Assembly: GCF_014172405.1 (NCBI RefSeq)
Contig: NZ_WNXC01000011.1
Coordinates: 62,001 to 126,000 of the forward strand
DNA length: 64,000 bases
Source: Pedobacter gandavensis
GTDB lineage: Bacteria; Bacteroidota; Bacteroidia; Sphingobacteriales; Sphingobacteriaceae
Direction of reading: 5' to 3'
A program made the position numbers and the translations under genes. Numbering within the stretch: the stretch's first letter is position 1; each line of letters begins with the position of its first letter. The notes beneath the pieces are model-generated. The model was not told the origin of the DNA. It made no database searches and saw only the letters and a program-made list of their open reading frames with translations. Positions 9,609 through 17,492 of the stretch are shown piece after piece.

Positions 9609-9616
9609 CAAATTTA
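9609..9616 (-). promoter_or_regulatory. possible -7 box of the ankyrin/amidohydrolase transcript
   Basis: On the minus strand TAAATTTG matches the Bacteroidota -7 consensus TAnnTTTG and ends 4 bases before ATG 9605. That would give an almost leaderless message from ATG 9605, or a short leader if the ATG at 9593 is used. I see no -33 box. Confidence 0.35.
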
Positions 9617-9663
9617 TCTATCCAAAAAGAAATGGAATAGGACAGGTTAGCACATCATGGGTA

Positions 9664-10506
9664 CTAATTATTCATTTTTCGGAATTCCTGCGGAGAAGTA
9701 TCTGTATATTTCTTAAAAAAACGGGAAAAGTAGGAAGAATCATTAAAGCCTAGCGTATAGGCAATCTCCTTAATGTCTAACTGTGTTAAAGTAAGCAGTC
9801 TTTTTGCTTCCAATAAAATCCGGTCTCTGATCAAATCACCGGCTGTAATTCCGGCTTTCTTCCGACAAACCTGGTTCAGATAATTTGCGGTTACACTCAT
9901 TTGGGTGGCATAAAATCCAACTTCACTATGTTCCGTATAATGCTTTTCTAGTAAAGCGAGGAAATTGTTAATGATGCGGTGATCCGGGGCATATTCATGT
10001 ACATCAAAGTTGTCAGAATACCATCTTTTCAGCAGTAATAATATGACTTGTAAGCGGGTTTGAATCAGGTCGATGTAAAGGTCGTCGGCTAAGGCTTCCT
10101 CTTTTTCTATTTGTTTCAATTCTTGTAGTAAAGCTTGATATTGTTCCGTTTTTAAGGGCAGAAAGGGCGTCGCAGATAAATTGAAATATGGAAACCTCAG
10201 ATTGCCAGACAACAGGAATTTCATAGAAAACATCAGCTGATATCCTGAGGTGTTTTCCGCAAGATCCCATTGATGCGCTTGTCCAGGGGCAAGAAAAAAT
10301 ACCATCTGATCTTTTACCTCATGTTCTTTAAAATCGATGGTATGCGTACCACCTCCATTTTCAATCAATAGGATCATATAAAAATCATGCTTATGGGCAT
10401 GAGGAATAACGGTCATATTGATGGGCTGGTGATGAACGAGCTTAAAATCCTCCTTCGTATAAGGAAGGTTGAAAATTTGTTCAATGCCTACAGTTGGTAA
10501 TAGCAT
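9664..10506 (-). CDS. AraC-family transcriptional regulator
   Basis: A 280-residue regulator with an N-terminal cupin sensor domain (about 25-105; PHAHKHDFYMILLIENGGG and FFLAPGQAHQW are typical His-rich cupin strands) and a C-terminal pair of helix-turn-helix motifs (about 180-280). The second is the AraC signature IKEIAYTLGFNDSSYFSRFFKK followed by SPQEFRK. Such proteins bind a small ligand and act on nearby promoters. The gene lies upstream of, and in the same direction as, the ankyrin and amidohydrolase genes, about 50 bases before the ankyrin ATG, so that operon is one possible target. No ligand can be inferred. Confidence 0.9.
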   Translation of the reverse strand: MLLPTVGIEQIFNLPYTKEDFKLVHHQPINMTVIPHAHKHDFYMILLIENGGGTHTIDFKEHEVKDQMVFFLAPGQAHQWDLAENTSGYQLMFSMKFLLSGNLRFPYFNLSATPFLPLKTEQYQALLQELKQIEKEEALADDLYIDLIQTRLQVILLLLKRWYSDNFDVHEYAPDHRIINNFLALLEKHYTEHSEVGFYATQMSVTANYLNQVCRKKAGITAGDLIRDRILLEAKRLLTLTQLDIKEIAYTLGFNDSSYFSRFFKKYTDTSPQEFRKMNN

Positions 10507-10629
10507 TATATGGGCCGATGAATGGGATCAGGGAATTTAAAGATATAAATAAATGTAATATGCTTTATTATTTTGTAAAACAATCTTGTGGAGTATCTTG
10601 GTTTTGGTGTAACTGGCAATTTTTGCCAT

Positions 10630-11145
10630 TTATAAATTGGAAACAATTATTGGCGCATAGGCAGCAGTGTTGTAGGTCATCTTGTGGATATGATAAGCAA
10701 GCTCTTTATGAACCATTGTCATGCTGCGTTCCGGAGACATTATAAATCCAACTGATTCGTAACATCTTATTGCCGGTATATTCTTTTCCCAAACGTATAA
10801 GTCAACCAGAGTACCAGGGTAATGTTGTTTGATTTCTTCCAGTAGCTCATTTATAAAAAGCTTCCCCAATCCGACACCTCTTTTTGAGGGATTCCCTACA
10901 AGTATTCTTCCTAATCTGTGGCTACCATTTTCTTGAGGGATAATCTCTCCAAAGGCGTATGGCGTACCATCTTCCATACAACCTATATAAAATTGGCGAT
11001 CTTGATGTATAGTCTGATAAGCTATAATTTGTTGCGCTGTAAGCGGGTAGGAGAAATCGGTTCCAGCAAACTGTAGCAGGAGTGCTTCATCAGTTACCCA
11101 GGATTCAAGAATAGGAAAGTCGGTATGGCTATAGGCTTTTAACAT
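10630..11145 (-). CDS. GNAT-family N-acetyltransferase
   Basis: A 171-residue protein with the GCN5-related acetyltransferase fold: an N-terminal strand-helix part (FPILESWVTDEALLLQF), central strands with YAFGEI and the acetyl-CoA-binding motif A at about 101-115, LGRILVGNPSKRGVGLG, where RGVGLG is the pyrophosphate loop. Motif B is DLYVWEKNIPAIRCYESVGF, the usual end of the domain. The last 30 residues (YHIHKMTYNTAAYAPIIVSNL) go beyond the fold and look unstructured. It resembles acetyltransferases acting on small molecules or protein N-termini; the substrate is unknown. The gene stands alone, with 120-150 bases to its neighbours. Confidence 0.85.
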   Translation of the reverse strand: MLKAYSHTDFPILESWVTDEALLLQFAGTDFSYPLTAQQIIAYQTIHQDRQFYIGCMEDGTPYAFGEIIPQENGSHRLGRILVGNPSKRGVGLGKLFINELLEEIKQHYPGTLVDLYVWEKNIPAIRCYESVGFIMSPERSMTMVHKELAYHIHKMTYNTAAYAPIIVSNL

Positions 11146-11301
11146 AATATGGGCTGGGATATCGATAAAGGAGCATTTATAATAAATAAGAGCTATTTAC
11201 AAGTGTAGTTAAATTCATGATTATCTTTAATATCTCAATGCGTTCCAAATAAATAATCATTGGAAAATGAACGAAATCTGGATCCTAAATTAATATTGTA
11301 A

Positions 11302-12132
11302 TCAAGAAGGAGGGGAGGAAATACAGTAATTATAAGTTGTTGATGAGGTATTATACTGACTGGAGATCCATTGAACAGATTTGTTGTGTAGTATGGGCTT
11401 GTGCTGAGCTGTGATTTGGGTTGGTTTCGGTTTTTGATGAACAACTGAAGTTTTTTGTTTTTGAGGCTCAGGGGCTTGCTGGATTTTTGGTTCCGGAAGA
11501 TTTAATGAACCAGCATGAACACTATCTGATATCTCTGTTCCATCTTCATTAATAAAGGAAATATAGGCCTCCATTCGGCTTTCAGCAAGGTTTGGGTCGA
11601 TTGCTACCAGCTCTGTACCTAGATGTCTTCTTGATCCGCTCATCACAGCAGTAGAAACATTTGTATCAGGAAAATGTATCAACAGCATGGCGCGATCGTT
11701 TCTGTGTGCCCAAAGTAGGTCTGCAGGAACTTCCCATTTGAATTCTATACCCTCTGGATGTTGAGAAATCTGTGTTTTACCTGCTTTTAAGAGACTTCCC
11801 ATGCTAATCAGGGCTTTAGTGTAGTCCATGCTTATATTCGGGTATTCTCCCTGAACAGCGTGTTTTTTATTATAGGAAACAGCTGCATTGTAGAAATTTT
11901 GATCCGTTCCCGCAGTAATTAACCTAAACCCTGTACGGATAAAGTTTAAATTTGACTTCAGAAAGGAGTTTACGACAGTCATCGTTTCACAATTGGCTTT
12001 TCTTCCGATGGTTAGCGGTTTGGTACTGTGACCAATTGTTCTGATAATCGACTTTCCGTTTAACGTATAACCCACTAAGTTGCCAAGACGGCCACTAAAG
12101 CCCCCAAATAGTCCATTTTTTAATTTTCCCAT
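11302..12132 (-). CDS. DUF6266 family protein
   Basis: The N-terminus MGKLKNGLFGGFSGRLGNLVGY, with a Gly-rich basic start, is what I remember of the DUF6266 family, found in many copies in Pedobacter and relatives. Residues about 1-215 form that domain (SKPLTIGRKANCETMTVVN, ISMDYTKALISMGSLLKAG, IEFKWE, NDRAMLLIHFP). The last 60 residues are low-complexity, rich in Pro, Gln, Lys, Ser and Thr, and probably disordered. There is no signal peptide or membrane segment. Function is unknown. The gene lies just beyond the integrase relic of the tRNA hot spot, so it may be cargo of an older insertion; that is inference from position only. Confidence 0.7.
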   Translation of the reverse strand: MGKLKNGLFGGFSGRLGNLVGYTLNGKSIIRTIGHSTKPLTIGRKANCETMTVVNSFLKSNLNFIRTGFRLITAGTDQNFYNAAVSYNKKHAVQGEYPNISMDYTKALISMGSLLKAGKTQISQHPEGIEFKWEVPADLLWAHRNDRAMLLIHFPDTNVSTAVMSGSRRHLGTELVAIDPNLAESRMEAYISFINEDGTEISDSVHAGSLNLPEPKIQQAPEPQKQKTSVVHQKPKPTQITAQHKPILHNKSVQWISSQYNTSSTTYNYCISSPPS

Positions 12133-12374
12133 GTTGTGCTTTTGGTTGATTTACAGTAGTTTATACTGGTAAGTTACGGAATCAATTCGAGATAAGTTTA
12201 TAGTGTTGATTAATATAATTAAAGGTTAATATGACTTCATTAAAGTCTTGATTGGTCTTTATGACCATAGAAGGACCTATCAACCATCTATTAAAGACGG
12301 AAGAATGATGTAGAGATTTTATCCTCAGCTGAGGATCATGTGAGGAGGAGATTACTTACAACCTTCGTTTATGG

Positions 12375-12452
12375 TTAGATAGCGATTGAGTGCAGATAAG
12401 TACCATCTCTTTTTTTTCTTCTTTTATCTAAGACAACTGCTATAGTTACCAT
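12375..12452 (-). pseudogene. 5' relic of a tyrosine integrase gene (25 codons)
   Basis: Reading from ATG 12452: MVTIAVVLDKRRKK, then DGTYLHSIAI and a stop. It aligns without gaps to the start of the intact island integrase (MVTIKVFLDKRRITKEETYP). The sequence before the start is also conserved: ATCTA(A/G)CCATAA then TTATGGTAACTAT, and TGTGCAC repeats at 12490 and 12501. As with the intact gene, it lies about 120 bases beyond the 3' end of a tRNA-Tyr copy. This is therefore the truncated start of a second, related integrase, left by an earlier element that has been lost or deleted. Confidence 0.8.
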
Positions 12453-12526
12453 AACTTTTGTTGATTATGGCTAGATATGGTGCTCGATTTGTGCACATAT
12501 TGTGCACAGAAAACCTGTGCTAAATC

Positions 12527-12560
12527 AAAAAACCTTCCAGTTTTCACTGAAAGGTTTTTT
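12527..12560 (-). terminator. terminator after tRNA-Tyr copy A
   Basis: On the minus strand a hairpin AAACCTTTCAGT...ACTGGAAGGTTT with one mismatch is followed by a run of T. The same hairpin follows all three tRNA-Tyr copies in this window. Confidence 0.75.
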
Positions 12561-12568
12561 GATTGGAG

Positions 12569-12651
12569 TGGGGGGAGAAGGATTCGAACCTTCGAAGTCT
12601 TGCGACAATAGAGTTACAGTCTGTCCCATTTGGCCACTCTGGTATCTCCTA
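12569..12651 (-). pseudogene. decayed tRNA-Tyr copy
   Basis: The 83-base segment matches the intact tRNA-Tyr genes at 13658 and 30047 over most of its length, including anticodon GTA, the long variable arm and the T arm. The 5' acceptor strand is changed from GGGGGGA to TAGGAGA, while the 3' strand is still TCCCCCC, leaving mismatches at pairs 1, 2 and 5. A further change in the anticodon stem (TCTGT to TCTAT) makes a C-A mismatch. It is unlikely to give a working tRNA and is best read as a scar of an old integration. Confidence 0.85.
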
Positions 12652-12675
12652 TTTTGTCTTTCTATCAGACTCATT

Positions 12676-13458
12676 TTACCCGTAAAAACTTTCAAATGAA
12701 AGTAGATAAGTTTCCTCCTCATATTTTATCATGTAATCTGAGTATGAATGTCCAGTATCAATAAGCTCGTAAACTTCAAAGTCTTTTGTTCCAAATAGAG
12801 ACCAGATGGAATACAATACCCTATTTTTTATCATATCAAGCCAGTGAACATTGATATTAATTTTTGCATTCTTAAAAGATTCTCCTAATCTCTCCAATAT
12901 TCCCTTTAATGTATCAAAGCCAGAGGTCTTTATAGACATTAACTTCTTTGTGAAGTATTCTGGAGTGTTATTTGACCATCTAAAGCAGGTAAGCTCATCA
13001 TTGAACTTCCTGAATGTATATTTGTTTTCTATGTATTCATTAACAAGGTTATCGTAACATTCTGCCATTTCGAGATAATTTTCGATCAACTGGATTTTAT
13101 AATCTTTATCAAATGCCTTTCTAAAATGTAAGGGAACACTGGGTAAATTGAATTTCGAAAGACCTTTAGCAAATTGGGTAATAAACCAAATTTCATCCCA
13201 TTCATCAGAGAGATCGGTATCATGTAGATTAAAGAAGTTCTCCCAAAACCATTCCTCCGGCAGTAACCGACCGTCTTTCTCAATCCAGAACGCTGGTTTA
13301 CTTTCATCCGTTATTTCAATCTGGTTCTTTCCAAGTATGTCAACGTAATTTGATTCATCTAAAACATAATAAATATAGGTGTCGATACCTAGTATTAAAT
13401 ATTCAGTTGGATTAGACACTGCAGTACCATTCATTAATTGCGCTTGCTTTCCTTTCAT
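12676..13458 (-). CDS. hypothetical protein between two tRNA-Tyr copies
   Basis: A 260-residue soluble-looking protein with no signal peptide or membrane segment. It is rich in aromatic residues (PAFWIEKDGRLLPEEWFWENFF, DEWDEIWFITQF) and acidic overall. I recognise no domain. It is the only gene in the roughly 900 bases between the decayed and the first intact tRNA-Tyr, and its stop is 25 bases from the decayed tRNA. It is therefore probably cargo of an earlier integrated element, perhaps one of several separate insertions here. The start ATG 13458 is the only good one. Function unknown. Confidence 0.7.
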   Translation of the reverse strand: MKGKQAQLMNGTAVSNPTEYLILGIDTYIYYVLDESNYVDILGKNQIEITDESKPAFWIEKDGRLLPEEWFWENFFNLHDTDLSDEWDEIWFITQFAKGLSKFNLPSVPLHFRKAFDKDYKIQLIENYLEMAECYDNLVNEYIENKYTFRKFNDELTCFRWSNNTPEYFTKKLMSIKTSGFDTLKGILERLGESFKNAKININVHWLDMIKNRVLYSIWSLFGTKDFEVYELIDTGHSYSDYMIKYEEETYLLSFESFYG

Positions 13459-13612
13459 AATTTATAAAAACGTGTATTAACTGTAATTCAACATTGAATC
13501 TACTTTATAATCAGATAACTTTTATAAATGAGTTTATATTATTTCGGATTGAATAATGGTATTTTGAGAAGACATCGTGTCTCAATGTGCGCAGAAAATC
13601 TGCTTTTAAAGC

Positions 13613-13647
13613 AAAAAAACCTTCCAGTTTTCACTGAAAGGTTTTTT
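13613..13647 (-). terminator. terminator after tRNA-Tyr copy B
   Basis: Same hairpin as after copies A and C (stem around CCTTCCAGT / ACTGAAAGG), ending in T6 on the minus strand, 10 bases after the tRNA. Confidence 0.75.
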
Positions 13648-13657
13648 GCTATTGGAG

Positions 13658-13740
13658 TGGGGGGAGAAGGATTCGAACCTTCGAAGTCTTGCGACAACAG
13701 AGTTACAGTCTGTCCCATTTGGCCACTCTGGTATCCCCCC
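13658..13740 (-). tRNA. tRNA-Tyr (GTA), copy B
   Basis: Full class II tRNA of 83 bases without encoded CCA. The acceptor stem GGGGGGA/TCCCCCC pairs fully, the anticodon stem ACAGA/TCTGT holds loop CTGTAAC with anticodon GTA, followed by a long variable arm and T arm GAAGG-TTCGAAT-CCTTC. It is identical to the copy at 30047. Upstream on the minus strand lies a tRNA-Ala that has lost its 5' half, so its native promoter is probably gone and expression is uncertain. Confidence 0.93.
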
Positions 13741-13833
13741 ATTTTGTCTTTCTATCAAATAAACGAGAACGTTTATCTTCAGGAACCGACTCAGTATTAC
13801 TAAAACTTTCAGATCCCTGAACGTTTTTAAGAG

Positions 13834-13875
13834 TGGAGAATAGCGGAGTCGAACCGCTGACCTCTTGCCTGCCAG
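13834..13875 (-). pseudogene. 3' half of tRNA-Ala cut at the anticodon loop
   Basis: The 42 bases match the 3' part of the intact tRNA-Ala(GGC) at 30221-30294, from the anticodon loop CTGGCAG to the discriminator base. The match ends at 13875, where unrelated sequence begins. The D arm and 5' acceptor strand are missing. This marks the left end of the island. Confidence 0.85.
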
Positions 13876-13934
13876 AAACGAGTCTTTCGTCCCTGATGGC
13901 ATGTTAACCCCTTGTTTTACCTATCTCCATGTTA

Positions 13935-13962
13935 TGTGCACAAATCTCGCACAGTATCTAAC
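13935..13962 (+). promoter_or_regulatory. left-end integrase arm-like sites
   Basis: TGTGCAC at 13935-13941 is followed by GTATCTAAC at 13954-13962. At the right end GTTAGATAC (29935-29943) is followed by three TGTGCAC repeats, so the arrangement is inverted between the ends, as expected for arm-type sites flanking a core site. The function is inferred. Confidence 0.45.
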
Positions 13963-14011
13963 CTTGTTTATAATATTTGTTAATTAATGCAAGTTAGTAA
14001 TTCCATTTGGT

Positions 14012-14473
14012 CTATATGATCCCTTCATCAGCAAAGCTATAGAAACTGTTTTTACTTATAATCAAGTGATCCATTATTTTTAAGTCAAGTAGGTTTGCTC
14101 CTGAATACAACTTCTTTGTTAGGTTTATGTCCTCACTACTCGGATCAACTTCAGAACTTGGATGGTTATGCGCCAAGATAATCCCTGAACTTCCAGTTTT
14201 TAATGCTGTAGCAAAGATTACCTTCGGATCTGCAATTGTCCCACTGACACCACCACTTGAAATATTTACCACCCCTAACACTCGATTCCTCCTGTTCAAT
14301 AAGATGATTTTAAACTCTTCTAAGAACTCTATTCTACCCAAGTCCCAATGTTGTGTCAGTACTTCATAAGCTTGCTCAGAACTACTAATTTGAGGTATTT
14401 CGGAAGGCTTGTACTTTGGCTTATATGAGATTTCAATCTCCGCCACGTTGAATAATGTGTTTTTATATACCAT
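14012..14473 (-). CDS. RadC-like JAB/MPN domain protein
   Basis: A 153-residue protein with the JAB1/MPN metalloprotease-like fold of RadC. The JAMM motif is complete: LAHNHPSSEVDPSSED with His102, His104 and Asp115, and Glu residues at about 52-53 as the likely catalytic acid. SGGVSGTIADPKVIFATAL is the typical RadC block. It lacks the N-terminal helix-hairpin-helix of long RadC proteins and keeps only the MPN part. Such short forms are frequent in integrative elements of Bacteroidota, where their role is unknown. It is the leftmost gene of the island, transcribed outward toward the left end. Confidence 0.88.
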   Translation of the reverse strand: MVYKNTLFNVAEIEISYKPKYKPSEIPQISSSEQAYEVLTQHWDLGRIEFLEEFKIILLNRRNRVLGVVNISSGGVSGTIADPKVIFATALKTGSSGIILAHNHPSSEVDPSSEDINLTKKLYSGANLLDLKIMDHLIISKNSFYSFADEGII

Positions 14474-14645
14474 GATTTTTTAATTATGGTATTTAAACCA
14501 AGCTTTCCAAGAGACTAAGTAAAGAGGCACACGGAATAAATAGGTGATGCGCAAAGGCCACCTGAGCGTTTATGCCGGAACTTCTTTAAACGTGTCTATT
14601 GGACAAGCTTAACTTTGTGTAAATAATTAATAAATCTATTGGTAT

Positions 14646-14984
14646 TTAAAGCCCCCACGTATTAATTAATTCCTTGACCGACTCTTCTTTTATTTTACCA
14701 TTTAACATTTGTCCATTCGCTGATATGTATATGACATGATTGTCATTATCATCTTTTGTAATATAAAGTCCGAAGTCAAGGCTAATTCGCTTTGATATTA
14801 TTGGGAATAGCATAGCAGGTGTTTCACTCTTTTGCTTTTCCTTGTAATGGATATTAAAATATTGTATCCATGATAATATCCCTATAAATTCATCTTCGGT
14901 AAATTCATATGAAGTTCCATCTTCAACTACTAAATCGTCGGGGAGTCTGTCTTGAATTTCTTTTAAATATTTAGTTTTATTCAT
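14646..14984 (-). CDS. hypothetical protein, 112 residues
   Basis: A small acidic cytoplasmic-type protein without signal peptide or membrane helix. It has a predicted alternating strand/helix pattern (FTEDEFIGILSWIQYFNIHY, ISLDFGLYITKDDNDNHVIYI). I recognise no family. It lies 67 bases after the DUF4062 gene on the same strand and may be its partner. That link is from position only. Confidence 0.6.
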   Translation of the reverse strand: MNKTKYLKEIQDRLPDDLVVEDGTSYEFTEDEFIGILSWIQYFNIHYKEKQKSETPAMLFPIISKRISLDFGLYITKDDNDNHVIYISANGQMLNGKIKEESVKELINTWGL

Positions 14985-15051
14985 TTAATTTGATCAATTT
15001 TTTGATAGCTTCTTTAATCCTGTTGAGTTGATAAGCTTGCCTTCGTAAAGT

Positions 15052-16260
15052 CTAAAATGGCAATTCATCTTCTTCCCCAGGGGCCTGAATGTTTACTGCA
15101 TCAGCACTATCTCCATCATAACACTTATTCAATTCTTGGCAAACAGTCGAAACAAAACTAGCTTTATCCTCTTCTTCCCTTAAAGAGCCATAAATGGAGT
15201 ATAATTCCAAAATAAGCTTGTAGTTGATGTCGGAATTATATTTATCGTAATGCTTTAAAGGCAATCCTTCAAACAAATTTTCAGCATTAATTGAGTTAGA
15301 CCATTTATAGCTTTGCATTATACTCTTAAGACCATCAAGCCATGTCCTAACTTCAATATTATCTAATTTTCTGCTGAAGGCTATTCTTTTGTCATAATGA
15401 GAATTGCCCCAATTATCATCAGATTCAAAATTACAAATATTCCATAATGAACCGTGAACTTGATCTTTTAATTCATCTAATTCTTGGATATCATTACTTC
15501 GTTTCAGATTAGAGATATCAAATGTCAGACTAGCACCATTTTCAGAAGTCTTAGATTGAAGCAGCTTATGTAAATTCTTATCAATGTTTATTATTTTTTC
15601 CTCTAATGAATTAATGATACTTTCTTTATTGCCTTTTCGGGTTAATGCTTCATATATTAACCCTGCCCACTGTTTTTTAAGGTTTTCTTTGATGTCGTTG
15701 AATGATTCAAACGAACTTACAGCAGTACCTTCAGCCAAATTATATATTACATCTAGAAAATAGAAGACAAATTTATAAGATTCCCTAGGAAAATGATATT
15801 TGGTGTCAAACTGCTCCTTTTGAGCCAACCTAACATCTCTAACCTCGTCATCGGCAACGTCATGTTCTTTAAAATATTTAATAATCTCCTTCTCAAGGGC
15901 CCGCTTGTAATTCTTATAATCATAGTCTACAAACTTATTGACAAATATATGCTTACAGACATCTTGTTCTAGCGCTCTTCTAAATTCAGCCAATGTGACG
16001 CTATCAGGAGTCTTATTATTCTGAGTGTCTCTGTGATATAAACTTCCATAATTATCTCCAATAACTAATATAAATAGCTGACATTTAGGTATTTCTTCCA
16101 AGCAGGAGTCTTGAACGTGCTTGTCATAATTATAAAAAATATCATCAAATTCGCTTAAGGCAGGTTCATAACCAAATTCTCTAATAAAATTTCTTAATTG
16201 AGATCTAATTTCCTGTAAATCATAACAGGTAGAGCTTACAAATATTCGTGGTGTTGCCAT
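15052..16260 (-). CDS. DUF4062 domain protein
   Basis: The first 100 residues are a DUF4062 domain: PRIFVSSTCYDLQEIRSQL at 4-22, LFILVIGDNYGSL at about 62-74, and TLAEFRRALE at about 89-98. DUF4062 is TIR-like in outline, with a strand-1 SS/ST loop and a Glu late in the domain (here Glu92 in TLAEF), but no enzymatic activity is established that I know. Residues 110-400 are helical with a coiled-coil-like part at about 215-235 and match nothing I recognise. DUF4062 proteins are common in defence islands and mobile elements. A 112-residue gene follows 67 bases downstream. A role as effector of a defence system is a reasonable guess, not shown. Confidence 0.8.
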   Translation of the reverse strand: MATPRIFVSSTCYDLQEIRSQLRNFIREFGYEPALSEFDDIFYNYDKHVQDSCLEEIPKCQLFILVIGDNYGSLYHRDTQNNKTPDSVTLAEFRRALEQDVCKHIFVNKFVDYDYKNYKRALEKEIIKYFKEHDVADDEVRDVRLAQKEQFDTKYHFPRESYKFVFYFLDVIYNLAEGTAVSSFESFNDIKENLKKQWAGLIYEALTRKGNKESIINSLEEKIINIDKNLHKLLQSKTSENGASLTFDISNLKRSNDIQELDELKDQVHGSLWNICNFESDDNWGNSHYDKRIAFSRKLDNIEVRTWLDGLKSIMQSYKWSNSINAENLFEGLPLKHYDKYNSDINYKLILELYSIYGSLREEEDKASFVSTVCQELNKCYDGDSADAVNIQAPGEEDELPF

Positions 16261-16414
16261 AGGTTTTTTGTTAAAATTCTAGAATTTGGGACAATTATTT
16301 TACTGCTTATATATACCGTTAATATTCTGTCTCAATTATAGTGTTAGTTTTGCTAAAGTCCTCTGATAATGAGTTTACCAAATGTAATCTCATAAAATTA
16401 GGAACAACAACCTT

Positions 16415-17095
16415 TTAAATGACTATAGAAGCAATTTCTTCTTTTATTAACTCTAACTGTTCATTACTCATTCTGTTTAAATGTCGTGAGAAATAGACTT
16501 TGGTACCTTTTAAACTTGTTTGTTCTATTTCAGGTGCAACCCTATCATTATTCAATCTCAATCCTGTAATTTGACACAATTGTCCAAATTTGAATGATTC
16601 ATTCAACATTTCCATTTCATATCCCATCCAGGTACAATTGCTTTCTTTCCCCCAGAATCCCCAAGAACCTTTGTTCATTACCAGAATAACTTTAGGGGCA
16701 ATCCATTCAATTATATGTTGTGTTAAATTAAGCTGTTCAGCCAAAAAGCCAAGCCCCAGATCCTTCTCTAAATAGAACTTGGAAAGAATCGACTGCTCAG
16801 TATTCTTGAAATGGAACAAATCTAGATAAGATGTATGACCATTATGAATTGGGGCGATCTTCCTTAAAGTCGTAAAGTATGAATGTTTAGCATCACTCAA
16901 TTTATAACTTATTGGAGCTTCCACACTTCCCTCCCTAAAAGAAGGGTTAATCCCAGTAATTAATATATCTGATTTTTCTGGTAGGGTATAAACAAACTTC
17001 CTATCTAAGACTTTGTTTAGATCCCCACTTTCAAATTTATTGCTGAACTTATCCCAGATGGTCGTTAGCTTACTTTCTATATGTTCCTTTGTCAT
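16415..17095 (-). CDS. possible uracil-DNA-glycosylase-superfamily protein
   Basis: A 226-residue protein. The strand plus loop DILITGINPSFREG (residues 43-56) resembles motif A of UDG-superfamily proteins (G-x-N-P-S). KVILVMNKGSWGFWG (about 136-150) could be the central strand with its conserved Asn, and TKVYFSRHLNRMSN (198-211) resembles the C-terminal His loop (His205) before the last helix. The middle part, with FTTLRKIAP and LDLFHF, is consistent with this fold. UDG-fold proteins remove uracil or mismatched bases, and some mobile-element members are uncharacterised. The assignment rests on three short motifs and may be wrong. It stands alone on the minus strand between the RipA-like and DUF4062 genes. 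Confidence 0.5.
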   Translation of the reverse strand: MTKEHIESKLTTIWDKFSNKFESGDLNKVLDRKFVYTLPEKSDILITGINPSFREGSVEAPISYKLSDAKHSYFTTLRKIAPIHNGHTSYLDLFHFKNTEQSILSKFYLEKDLGLGFLAEQLNLTQHIIEWIAPKVILVMNKGSWGFWGKESNCTWMGYEMEMLNESFKFGQLCQITGLRLNNDRVAPEIEQTSLKGTKVYFSRHLNRMSNEQLELIKEEIASIVI

Positions 17096-17492
17096 GATTA
17101 TATGATTACGTTAATAAAACAATATTAAGGTAATTAAACCCCTTGCCGAAACGTTTTGTACCATATGGGCAAATTAAGTTCACCTTCTGTTTCTAACGGT
17201 CACATAATCTTGATAATTTAGAGAAAGTTGAAAAGAGAGTTCCCAAAGGAAGTTGCATAAAAAAAGGTATGCCTTTCGACACACCCTAATTAACGCTCTC
17301 CCCTAAATGTAGTTAAATTAAACCAATGTCATTTGTAAATGTGCCGCTTTCAACTTCTATGCAAATGAAGCCAGGCTGATTAAGCCTAGCTGAATATTGT
17401 TCGGATCGAATCTATTGAAACCTGTTGAGGGACAAGCTTAAATTTATGGAGTGATTAATCAAAATTAGTTTTTTAGATGTTTTTCCTCTTTC
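17096..17492 (-). other. 397-base gap with small hairpins and a repeated word
   Basis: No gene seen. There are small inverted repeats AGGCT-GATTA-AGCCT near 17372 and AAAGG-TATG-CCTTT near 17266. The 12-mer GGACAAGCTTAA at 17430-17441 recurs exactly at 14601-14612, both times preceded by TCTATTG and followed by an AT-rich stretch ending in ATTAAT. Confidence 0.4.

Larger units (their letters stand above)
13613..13875 (-). repeat. direct repeat, left copy: terminator, tRNA-Tyr and 3' part of tRNA-Ala
   Basis: About 260 bases repeat at 30001-30262 in the same orientation. The tRNA parts are identical. The spacer between tRNA-Tyr and tRNA-Ala differs at several sites, so the copies are not a fresh duplication. 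Similarity stops abruptly at 13875 inside the tRNA-Ala anticodon loop. The pair brackets the island. Confidence 0.85.

Noticed and set aside
12502..12722. Short open frames over tRNA-Tyr copy A, and the like over copies B and C
   Set aside because: They are readings through tRNA and terminator sequence, repeated at every copy, with no protein features.
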